Positions 1 through 6,157 of a DNA stretch of 22,217 nucleotides are shown in pieces (the stretch's first letter is position 1; each line of letters begins with the position of its first letter). The DNA comes from an uncultured Sutterella sp. (GTDB lineage: Bacteria > Pseudomonadota > Gammaproteobacteria > Burkholderiales > Burkholderiaceae_F), in assembly GCA_900544335.1 (NCBI GenBank), contig UQUS01000028.1:1-22217 (forward strand), read 5' to 3'. The notes under the pieces were generated by a model. It ran no database searches and was not told the DNA's origin. It saw only the letters and a list, made by a program, of their open reading frames with translations. The position numbers were made by a program, and so were the translations under genes.

Positions 1-59
1 CTTGCTCTCTCGCCTCTTTCGTGCGCTTTTTGTTTCGCTCTCTTGCGGCGAGGGGGCGA

Positions 60-87
60 ATCATATCAGCATTTTCGATATTGTCAA
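60..87 (-). promoter_or_regulatory. Strong sigma70-type promoter reading off the left edge
   Basis: On the minus strand there is a perfect TTGACA -35 box (82-87) and a TATGAT -10 box (60-65), separated by 16 bases. A run of five C follows in the discriminator (53-57 on the complementary strand). The transcript would start near 53 and run leftward out of the window. It cannot serve the metallophosphoesterase, which ends upstream at 168. A G/C-rich discriminator behind a near-consensus promoter is typical of stable-RNA genes, so a tRNA or rRNA gene to the left is plausible. That identity is inference. Confidence 0.6.
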
Positions 88-167
88 ACCCCGTTTTCCC
101 GATAATCCGACCTCCTGTTGCTATCGGACAACAGCACAATTTCCTTCTCGTTGAAATACAAAGCAAA

Positions 168-1076
168 CTAGGCTTTGTGCGCTACACCGAACTTGACCGG
201 CGGACGGCGAGCACGTCGCCGTTTTCTCTGGAAAAACTCGTCATCGGACGAAAATACGACACTATCGAGAACTTCCGGTGCCGGCTCTTCTCCGGCCTGT
301 TGCAAGGCTATCTGATCGCGCGGATCGATTTCACTCGGGACAATCACGTTACCGTTTAGGTCAATGATACCGCGATACCCGACCGCCCGTCCGTAAATGC
401 CGTCTCGTAAACCGTAATCATGGTCTTCGTGCTGATGACCGTGGAAATGCCATCTGACGTGTAGGCCCTTAGCGAGTTTATCAATGGCATCAAATCCCTT
501 GGTGTGACTTGCCGTTGCCTCATGCGTCACGAGGATATCGGCTCTTTGCCGCATGAGACCCTCGTACACACTCGGAAAGATCGATGTTCGATGGCGACGC
601 GGCAATCCCCCGCGCCACAGATTGTTTTTGGGTACCCGTTTGACAAAGTCCGAAGCCGACCGGTAGTTCATACCCACCTCGGGCATCCAAATCTGACCGC
701 GAAACACACCGCCCAATCCGGCAATCCGCATCCCTGCGACAACAGCGACCTTTCCGTGCAAATTGTGGGACGCCAAAGGTCCCTTCCAAAGTCTATCGTA
801 GAACTCCTCGCAATCGCTGTCGTGATTGCCCGGAATCCACCAGACCTGCGTAAGCGACAGGGCCGGCGCCAAAATCTTTTCAATCGGTCCGGGCGGTTGC
901 AAATCACCGAGAATCACAACGGCATCGGGACGGTACTTTTTCACGGCCCAATTGATGTGGTCGAACTTGCCGTGCGGATCTCCGCAAAAAAAGATTTTCG
1001 GAGCGACCTTCGGTGCGTGTCGTGTCCGGCGATGCGAACGATGTTTGCGCGATGGATTGGCTATGTGCGATGTCAT
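168..1076 (-). CDS. Metallophosphoesterase (calcineurin-like phosphoesterase fold)
   Basis: Protein of 302 aa with the full metallophosphatase signature in order: GDPHG (D33, H35), GDL (D58), GNHD (N84, H85), a lone VTHE histidine (H185) and GHQH (H214, H216). These residues normally hold a two-metal centre that hydrolyses phosphomono- or diesters. The substrate cannot be told from sequence. The N-terminal 25 residues and the C-terminal tail are very basic (an RKRRRARR run near the end), which would suit a nucleic-acid or nucleotide ligand. No signal peptide is seen, so it is probably cytoplasmic. The frame stays open upstream into the WYL gene, but the start at 1076 is preferred: AAGGA (1087-1091) lies 10 bases before it and overlaps the WYL stop codon. 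It is the second gene of a two-gene operon with the WYL regulator, 13 bases apart. Confidence 0.85.
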   Translation of the reverse strand: MTSHIANPSRKHRSHRRTRHAPKVAPKIFFCGDPHGKFDHINWAVKKYRPDAVVILGDLQPPGPIEKILAPALSLTQVWWIPGNHDSDCEEFYDRLWKGPLASHNLHGKVAVVAGMRIAGLGGVFRGQIWMPEVGMNYRSASDFVKRVPKNNLWRGGLPRRHRTSIFPSVYEGLMRQRADILVTHEATASHTKGFDAIDKLAKGLHVRWHFHGHQHEDHDYGLRDGIYGRAVGYRGIIDLNGNVIVPSEIDPRDQIALQQAGEEPAPEVLDSVVFSSDDEFFQRKRRRARRPPVKFGVAHKA

Positions 1077-1089
1077 GGCGCAGGAATCC

Positions 1090-2082
1090 TTATGACTGGT
1101 CTGCGGCGTAAAGGGCGAGCGTCTCACGCAACGCCATCTGAACGCCTCCGCGCAATCCCGGAGGCGAAACGACCCGGGCATGAGCGCCTAATCGAAGAAT
1201 TTGACCAATCAATTCGGTTTCCTGTGCATACGGAACCTGCAGTGTCAAAGAGCCGTCCGCATGCCGCTCGAGTTTTTGATTGACATGCCAGATTTCATCC
1301 TTGACATAGGCCCCCATAGCAGAATCGATTTCGATGACTGCTAATTGAGCCACCCCGCGAGAAAAAAGGCCGTACGTGCTGTCCAGTGTTTTTTCGACAT
1401 CGCGCATGGCCACGGCTTTGCACCGTTTCTGAAGCATTTGTGCGCCGCGAACATTATCCAGGTTAAATGTTTTGAGCGCATCGGATGCGTGACACCACGC
1501 ATCCAAGTACCAACGATTCTTGTAGTTTACAAGTCGCATGGGGCTGACTTCACGCAGGTTTTCGGTTGCACGTGATTTGCTGAAGTAAACAATCTGCAAT
1601 CGTTTGCGTTGTGCGACAGCCCGACCGATAACTTCAAAAAACGGGTTTTCATACGCCCTGGACATCGGACGCAAGACACGAAAACGCTTTCTTAATTCCC
1701 TTGCCGGCAATTTGTCGTCTTGGATAAGCGAGAGAAGACGAGATTTCATGGCGGACATCTCTCCGCACAACAGTCCGTTTTCTTCGCTTTCCACACGCTC
1801 GAATAAGTCTAGGGTCGTCAGCAAAGTGAACAATTCCGTCGGGGAGTACCAAGCTTTCGGCAGTCTCGGGGAAGCCCCGTTTTCATAAGAATAGCCGTGT
1901 GTTGCCCTGGAATACACAATGGGCGCATGCAGAACATCGCGCAGATAGCGCAAATCACGTTTGAGCGTCGGTGCAGAACACCCGAGCGCCTGCTGCAGTT
2001 TTTCAAAACAGACAGAGCCGTTGTCGTGAATCATTTGGTCAATACGGAACAACCGCATTTTGAAATCCAAACTCGAACGCAT
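1090..2082 (-). CDS. WYL-domain transcriptional regulator with N-terminal HTH
   Basis: Protein of 330 aa. Residues of about 10-65 form a DeoR/YafY-type helix-turn-helix, with a recognition-helix-like stretch SAPTLKRDLRYLRD. A WYL core follows at about 155-220, including the diagnostic NRWYLDAW near residue 190 and LDNVRG after it. A C-terminal WCX-like extension makes up the remainder. WYL domains bind nucleotides or nucleic acid and act as ligand-sensing regulators of DNA-damage and defence genes in several lineages. The ligand here is unknown. It leads an operon with the downstream metallophosphoesterase, which is likely its partner or target. Start choice is uncertain: 2082 has a weak AGGG close by, and an in-frame ATG at 2058 would remove 8 residues without harming the HTH. 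Confidence 0.85.
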   Translation of the reverse strand: MRSSLDFKMRLFRIDQMIHDNGSVCFEKLQQALGCSAPTLKRDLRYLRDVLHAPIVYSRATHGYSYENGASPRLPKAWYSPTELFTLLTTLDLFERVESEENGLLCGEMSAMKSRLLSLIQDDKLPARELRKRFRVLRPMSRAYENPFFEVIGRAVAQRKRLQIVYFSKSRATENLREVSPMRLVNYKNRWYLDAWCHASDALKTFNLDNVRGAQMLQKRCKAVAMRDVEKTLDSTYGLFSRGVAQLAVIEIDSAMGAYVKDEIWHVNQKLERHADGSLTLQVPYAQETELIGQILRLGAHARVVSPPGLRGGVQMALRETLALYAADQS

Positions 2083-2120
2083 AGCCCTGCCATCGAATCA
2101 AAAGGTCATTGACGCGCTTG

Positions 2121-2126
2121 ATTATA
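2121..2126 (-). promoter_or_regulatory. -10 box of the WYL-metallophosphoesterase operon promoter
   Basis: A perfect TATAAT hexamer on the minus strand would start transcription near 2114, giving a leader of about 32 bases before the WYL gene start. The matching -35 region (TTCCGA at 16-base spacing) is poor, so the promoter may be weak or depend on an activator. Confidence 0.45.
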
Positions 2127-2170
2127 CAGGGCGTTTCCCGGCTCGGAAGGGTCGATTGCCTCTTACGGGG

Positions 2171-2794
2171 CTACTGCTGCGACGTATCTTGAAGAACGTC
2201 CGTGCCCGGAGGAATCCGAAACACGTAGTCTTGTGTTTTGAGGTCGGAAGGAACCTGCAGGTCCGATAACTTGTACAAAGTGACCTCGCCGAACGAATCG
2301 GTCAGGCGGAGCTCTCGGACAAAGCCCTTTTCATCCAAACCGACCTCCATTGCGGGAAAGGCCGCATCCGAGGTCTTCGGGGTTGCCTGAACCCAAAAAA
2401 GATTGCCGATTTTCCCTCGGTCGCTTAAGTTGAAAACTTCGCCGGGCGACGTTTGCCCGAAAAGCAGTGCGGCAGGGCCCAATCCGGCCGCTTGCTTTAA
2501 TTCGCGAACCGTGACCTGATGCAAATCCGGGTCATAAATCCAAATCGTCTTTCCGTTGCAAAGAATCGCTTGAGAAAACGGGCTTTGCGTTTCCCAGAGA
2601 AACTTTCCCGGGCGCGTAAAGGAAAAGCGCCCGCTGGCAAGGACCTTTCCGTCTTCGGGCTCCGTCTGGGTAAAGCGTCCGGCAGCGCTTTGTATCTTCA
2701 CGGAAAAATCTTCGAGCATTCGCACGGCATCGGCCGCACAGACCGACGTTGCAAGGACAAAGAGCGCCAATACCGATGCAATCTGTCTCTTCAC
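2171..2794 (-). CDS. lolA: Outer-membrane lipoprotein carrier protein LolA
   Basis: Protein of 207 aa with a Sec signal peptide: MKRQ, a hydrophobic stretch, then a cleavage-like SVCA|AD at about residue 20/21. The mature part has the LolA pattern: FTQT near the N-terminus, GRFSFTRPGKFLWE, DGK-type turns (here CNGKTIWIYDPDL), then a beta-rich body with FG..TLYKL and a terminal FRIPPGTDV. LolA takes lipoproteins from the LolCDE complex at the inner membrane and carries them across the periplasm to LolB. The start codon is GTG, overlapping the ftsK stop as GTGA, so the two genes are translationally coupled. The ftsK-lolA order is common in beta- and gammaproteobacteria. No clear intrinsic terminator follows. 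Confidence 0.93.
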   Translation of the reverse strand: MKRQIASVLALFVLATSVCAADAVRMLEDFSVKIQSAAGRFTQTEPEDGKVLASGRFSFTRPGKFLWETQSPFSQAILCNGKTIWIYDPDLHQVTVRELKQAAGLGPAALLFGQTSPGEVFNLSDRGKIGNLFWVQATPKTSDAAFPAMEVGLDEKGFVRELRLTDSFGEVTLYKLSDLQVPSDLKTQDYVFRIPPGTDVLQDTSQQ

Positions 2795-5208
2795 TGAAAT
2801 AGCTCCCCGTCTCGCACGAGAATCTCGCGCTTGCCTGCCGGGTTCGGCTTACTGATGATGCCGGCCTCTTCCATCGCCTCGAGTAAATTGGCCGCACGGT
2901 TGTATCCGATCTGTAAGCGCCGCTGCACAAAACTCGTCGTAGCGCGTTTGGATTCCAAGACAATCTGGACGGCTCGATCGTAAAGCGGATCGGCTTCGCG
3001 TCCTGCGTGACCGCCGTTCAGTGTAAAGCCATCTGCCCCTTCGGCCGATTCGGCGCTGTCGGTAACCCCTTCGACGTATTCGGGAGCCGCCATACTCTTT
3101 AATTGGTTGGCGATATCTTCCACTTCGCGGTCCGTGACCATGCAACTTTGCACACGAAGCGGCGAATTGGAGCCCGGGACCTTCATGAGCATATCCCCGT
3201 GGCCGAGTAAATCCTGGGCACCGGGTTCGTCCAAAACAACCTGGCTGTCAAAGCGGCTGGAAACCTGAAAACAGATACGCGCCACAATGTTGGTTTTAAT
3301 CAGCGGCGTCACGATATCCACACTCGGGCGTTGCGTCGCGAGCACCATATGGATGCCGGCCGCACGCGCTTTCTGCGCTAACCGCATAATCAGGGTTTCA
3401 ACTTGACGACGCTGAACCAAGATTAAATCGGCAAACTCGTCGATAAAACACACGATATACGGGAACGGTGTTAACACCTTGTGCGGCTCCGGGCTTTCCG
3501 GGGTGACATCAAAGGGGTCTGCTAAGGGCGTTCCCGCTTCGGTTGCAGCACGGACCTTTTCGTTATACGCATCAAAACTTCGAACCCCCAAGTGGCTCAT
3601 CAGTGCGTAGCGATGATCCATCTCTTGGACAAGCCAATTAAGAGCATTGGCCGCCTTATTCATGTCCGTGACAACCGGGCAAAGTAAGTGCGGAATTCCC
3701 TGATACAGGGAAAACTCCACTAACTTCGGATCAATCAACACGAGTCGCAACTGCGACGGGTCGCACTTAAAGAGTAAGGAAAGAATCATCGAATTGACGG
3801 CAACGGATTTACCCGAACCCGTCGTTCCGCCGATTAGAAGATGCGGCAACCTTGCCAAATCGGCCACAACCGGATTGCCGCCGATGTCTTTGCCGAGTGC
3901 CAGTGTTAATAGAGAGCGTGAGTTTTCAAATTCGGCACTTCCGATGATTTCACTTAAGTACACGGTCAACCGCTGCTGGCTGTTATTCGGAATCTCAAGA
4001 CCCATGTAGGGAGTGCCCGAAATCACCGGAACGATTCGAATAGAGTTGTCGGCTGAAAGCGCTCGGGCCAAGTCCTTACGAATCTTTTCGACCTGGCTAC
4101 CCTTGACGCCCTCAGAGAGTTCAAGCCAGTACTGCGTAATCACGGGGCCGACCCGCGCATCGACGACGCATGCATCGACATGGTAGGTCTTTAACTTACT
4201 TTCAATGAGGCGACTTGTAATACCGATGGCGTCCTGATTGACGGCATCCGGATGTTCGGGTGCGCGCTGCAAAAGGTCGAAGCTTGCAACGGCGCGTCCG
4301 TCTTTTCCGAATAGTTCGCGTTGCCCCTTAGTCGCACTCACACGCGACGGACGTTCCCGAACCGTCTTAACCGGCATTCGGGGCGCGCTCGGAGGGGAGG
4401 GAGCTACCACGGGTTTGACGGACACGGGGCTATCTTGAACCGTCATTCCGTCCAACGGAGAATGCGGTTTTTCTTGAGTTTTTGACTTCGAGAAACAACG
4501 CAAGAGCACTTTAACAACGACTTCGCAGCAGATTCCCAACACATCAAACAGCGTTCCCCAAGAAAAACCGAACGCAAACGAACTACTTAAGGCTAAAAGA
4601 AAAAGCCCGAGAACCGTGCTCCCCCAGACACCCAAGTACGGGGCAACACATGAGGCGACTTCGTGTCCGAAAAGCCCGCCGGCACCGCTCGGCAAATTCC
4701 CCCCGAGATACCCCAATTGCAACGCTTCGATGCAAACGGAGCTCGCCATGACAAGAAGAAAACACAAAGCCGATCCGCCGATACGAAGCCACGTTCTCGA
4801 TTCACGGCGTGCCGTAATCACAAGGACGCTGGAGACGAAAATCGAAAAAAAGGCAAAGACAATCCACCACGCCGAATATCCGAAAAGCCAATAGAGAACA
4901 TCGGCGGTCCAGGCACCGGAAATACCGCACAGGTTTTCGACGCCGGAAGCGCCTGTGACGGAAAACCCCGGATCGGTCGGGGTATACGTAAAAAGGGAAA
5001 TGGCGAGCAAAATCGCCATCAGAGCACCGGCTGCCGCACCGACAAACGTCATGGCCGAGCGCGCTCCGCGCGCGACCGTCGTCATGACCTTTTCGCGTGC
5101 AAACTGACGCGCCACGAGACCGGCCTCTTGCTGTGCCTTCTCCTGCGCGATTTTGTTTTCACGCCACTCACTGGTAATAGCCGGTTTCTTTGCTTTGCGT
5201 ATGCTCAT
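2791..5208 (-). CDS. ftsK: DNA translocase FtsK
   Basis: Protein of 805 aa from the chosen ATG. After a charged N-terminus there are four membrane spans at about 50-245, then a short Pro/Ser linker (about 265-305), much shorter than in E. coli. The RecA-like motor follows, with Walker A GTTGSGKS (K467) and Walker B CFIDEFADL (D590, E591). A C-terminal gamma winged-helix domain from about 739 (QRRLQIGYNRAANLLEAMEE) recognises polar KOPS motifs and activates XerCD at dif. FtsK sits at the division septum and pumps chromosome ends into daughter cells. The frame is open 40 codons further upstream, but that stretch does not look protein-like. The ATG at 5208 has no good Shine-Dalgarno, and a TATAAT lies only 9 bases before it, so an internal start at 5085 remains possible. 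lolA overlaps the 3' end. Confidence 0.95.
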   Translation of the reverse strand: MSIRKAKKPAITSEWRENKIAQEKAQQEAGLVARQFAREKVMTTVARGARSAMTFVGAAAGALMAILLAISLFTYTPTDPGFSVTGASGVENLCGISGAWTADVLYWLFGYSAWWIVFAFFSIFVSSVLVITARRESRTWLRIGGSALCFLLVMASSVCIEALQLGYLGGNLPSGAGGLFGHEVASCVAPYLGVWGSTVLGLFLLALSSSFAFGFSWGTLFDVLGICCEVVVKVLLRCFSKSKTQEKPHSPLDGMTVQDSPVSVKPVVAPSPPSAPRMPVKTVRERPSRVSATKGQRELFGKDGRAVASFDLLQRAPEHPDAVNQDAIGITSRLIESKLKTYHVDACVVDARVGPVITQYWLELSEGVKGSQVEKIRKDLARALSADNSIRIVPVISGTPYMGLEIPNNSQQRLTVYLSEIIGSAEFENSRSLLTLALGKDIGGNPVVADLARLPHLLIGGTTGSGKSVAVNSMILSLLFKCDPSQLRLVLIDPKLVEFSLYQGIPHLLCPVVTDMNKAANALNWLVQEMDHRYALMSHLGVRSFDAYNEKVRAATEAGTPLADPFDVTPESPEPHKVLTPFPYIVCFIDEFADLILVQRRQVETLIMRLAQKARAAGIHMVLATQRPSVDIVTPLIKTNIVARICFQVSSRFDSQVVLDEPGAQDLLGHGDMLMKVPGSNSPLRVQSCMVTDREVEDIANQLKSMAAPEYVEGVTDSAESAEGADGFTLNGGHAGREADPLYDRAVQIVLESKRATTSFVQRRLQIGYNRAANLLEAMEEAGIISKPNPAGKREILVRDGELFQ

Positions 5209-5267
5209 AAACGAAGGATTATAAAGCCTCAAAATTGCGACTCCGACCTTTGGCGATTGCGTGCTCG

Positions 5268-5292
5268 TTTCCGAATTCGTCCGATTCGGAAA
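5268..5292. repeat. Perfect 9-bp inverted repeat upstream of ftsK
   Basis: TTTCCGAAT (5268-5276) is matched by ATTCGGAAA (5284-5292) across a 7-base spacer. No T-run follows on either strand, so it is not a classical terminator. It lies 60 bases upstream of ftsK and 156 bases before tRNA-Ala, where an operator could sit. Function is unknown. Confidence 0.5.
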
Positions 5293-5377
5293 GAGGTTTA
5301 AAGAAAGGCGCAAACGCCCTTCCCTCACCCTCGTATCTCACTTCTATTTCAGGCAAGTCGAGCGCCGTGTTTTTCCC

Positions 5378-5406
5378 TTGCAATTTTCAGCAAGATTCTG
5401 CACAAT
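5378..5406 (+). promoter_or_regulatory. Candidate promoter of tRNA-Ala
   Basis: TTGCAA (5378-5383) and CACAAT (5401-5406) are spaced by 17 bases, each matching 4 of 6 consensus positions. Transcription would start near 5413, giving a 36-base precursor leader before the tRNA. No better pair is seen in the 240 bases between ftsK and the tRNA. Confidence 0.4.
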
Positions 5407-5448
5407 TCGCATTCTTCAGGCAGATTCGTCTGCTTGATGTCATTTTTC

Positions 5449-5524
5449 GGGGGTGTAGCTCAGCTGGGAGAGCGCTGCGTTCGCAATGCAGAGGTCAGGA
5501 GTTCGATCCTCCTCATCTCCACCA
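5449..5524 (+). tRNA. tRNA-Ala (anticodon CGC)
   Basis: A full 76-nt cloverleaf with encoded CCA. The acceptor is GGGGGTG/CATCTCC and includes the G3:U70 pair that marks alanine tRNAs. The D-stem is GCTC/GAGC, the anticodon stem CTGCG/TGCAG, and the seven-base loop is TTCGCAA with CGC at 34-36. The T-arm is AGGAG-TTCGATC-CTCCT. It reads GCG codons. It stands alone, not in an rRNA spacer, and has its own downstream terminator. Confidence 0.97.
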
Positions 5525-5533
5525 GGTTTTCAG

Positions 5534-5568
5534 AACCCGAGGACCGATTTCGGTGCTCGGGTTTTTTT
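5534..5568 (+). terminator. Intrinsic terminator of tRNA-Ala
   Basis: AACCCGAG (5534-5541) pairs with CTCGGGTT (5556-5563). An inner ACCGA/TCGGT stem sits above a single G-G mismatch, and a run of seven T (5562-5568) follows. It lies 9 bases after the tRNA CCA end. Confidence 0.92.
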
Positions 5569-5788
5569 GTTGTCTGCGAGTCTTTTAAAAGTCGTCGTCT
5601 CAATGTGAGCTGCGAAGCGAAGCCCTGTTTTTATAGGCCTCCGAGAGAGGTCCGAAACCTGCGTACTTTGCTTAGTTACTTTCGACGTGTCGCTTTTTGA
5701 CTAGTCGCTTTTCACACTTTCGCGCTCCCAGGTTTCACCCTACGATTGCGGCATCTGAACTAGTTTTATTTGTCCAAAGGAGTGCTCT

Positions 5789-5884
5789 ATGTTCCCGATC
5801 AATAACACCATGGACGTTGTGGCTTTAGTCATTGCAGCAGTGGCCTGTGTTGTCCTCGTTTTTGTTGCATGGAAAGCAAGTTAA
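5789..5884 (+). CDS. 31-aa single-pass membrane microprotein, unknown function
   Basis: An open frame of 32 codons including the stop, starting at an ATG preceded by AAAGGAG (5776-5782) with 6-base spacing, one of the best Shine-Dalgarno sites in the window. The product has a short polar N-terminus (MFPINNTMD). A continuous hydrophobic stretch of about 19 residues rich in Val and Ala (residues 10-28) follows, then a basic end (WKAS), as in a single transmembrane helix with its C-terminus probably in the cytoplasm. An intrinsic terminator 56 bases downstream closes a short monocistronic unit. I do not recognise the protein. Known proteins of this type are small accessory subunits of transporters or respiratory enzymes, but no such partner lies nearby. 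No clear promoter is seen between the tRNA-Ala terminator and this gene. Confidence 0.68.
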   Translation: MFPINNTMDVVALVIAAVACVVLVFVAWKAS

Positions 5885-5940
5885 CTTATTTTCACATGGT
5901 TTCTCTCCGGTAGAGCCACAGGCAATACCGCTATCTGTTC

Positions 5941-5968
5941 ATCCCACCCTAACCGGTGGGATTTTTTT
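5941..5968 (+). terminator. Intrinsic terminator after the microprotein gene
   Basis: ATCCCACC (5941-5948) pairs with GGTGGGAT (5955-5962) across a six-base loop, followed by seven T. It isolates the 31-aa gene from the recCBD operon downstream. The remaining 190 bases up to recC hold no gene that I can support. Confidence 0.92.
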
Positions 5969-6091
5969 GCCAGGCGCCTTTGTACAAATCCTTTGCAACC
6001 GACTGAAAACCCACTGTTTTTCTCGCCACGACGCGCGTCACACAACCAAACCTCCGAGGTCTTTTTCAAAACTGCTAAACTCGAAAAAATC

Positions 6092-6107
6092 CGCTTTGGG
6101 CAAAGCG
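6092..6107. repeat. 16-bp near-palindrome upstream of recC
   Basis: CGCTTTG and CAAAGCG are perfectly inverted around two G, 50 bases before the recC start. It could be a small RNA hairpin in the leader or a repressor site. It does not match the CTG-N10-CAG pattern of a LexA box. Confidence 0.35.
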
Positions 6108-6157
6108 CAAACGCACCGGCAAGCGGCTCTTTTTTCTCTTAACGACACACGGAAACC

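Noticed and set aside
159..177. CAAAGC/GCTTTG hairpin at the end of the metallophosphoesterase as a terminator
   Set aside because: Only 6 bp, loop of 7, and no T-run on the minus strand.
21..359. Plus-strand open frame of 112 codons at the left edge
   Set aside because: It overlaps the end of the metallophosphoesterase and the leftward promoter, and the product has no family-like pattern.
504..1283. Long plus-strand open frame (259 codons) opposite the metallophosphoesterase and the WYL 3' end
   Set aside because: It runs antisense across two well-supported genes, shows no recognisable motif, has Arg/Pro-rich composition typical of antisense frames and lacks a convincing Shine-Dalgarno.
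4663..5301. Plus-strand open frame of 212 codons opposite the ftsK N-terminus
   Set aside because: Very basic, low-complexity antisense translation covering the membrane part of FtsK, with no ribosome-binding site or motif.
5697..5725. TTGACT as a -35 box for the 31-aa microprotein gene
   Set aside because: The hexamer at 16-18 base spacing is G/C-rich (TCGCGC) and does not resemble a -10 box.
5881..6069. Possible 62-codon minus-strand gene upstream of recC
   Set aside because: It crosses the strong plus-strand terminator at 5941-5968, has no Shine-Dalgarno and no hydrophobic or motif pattern.
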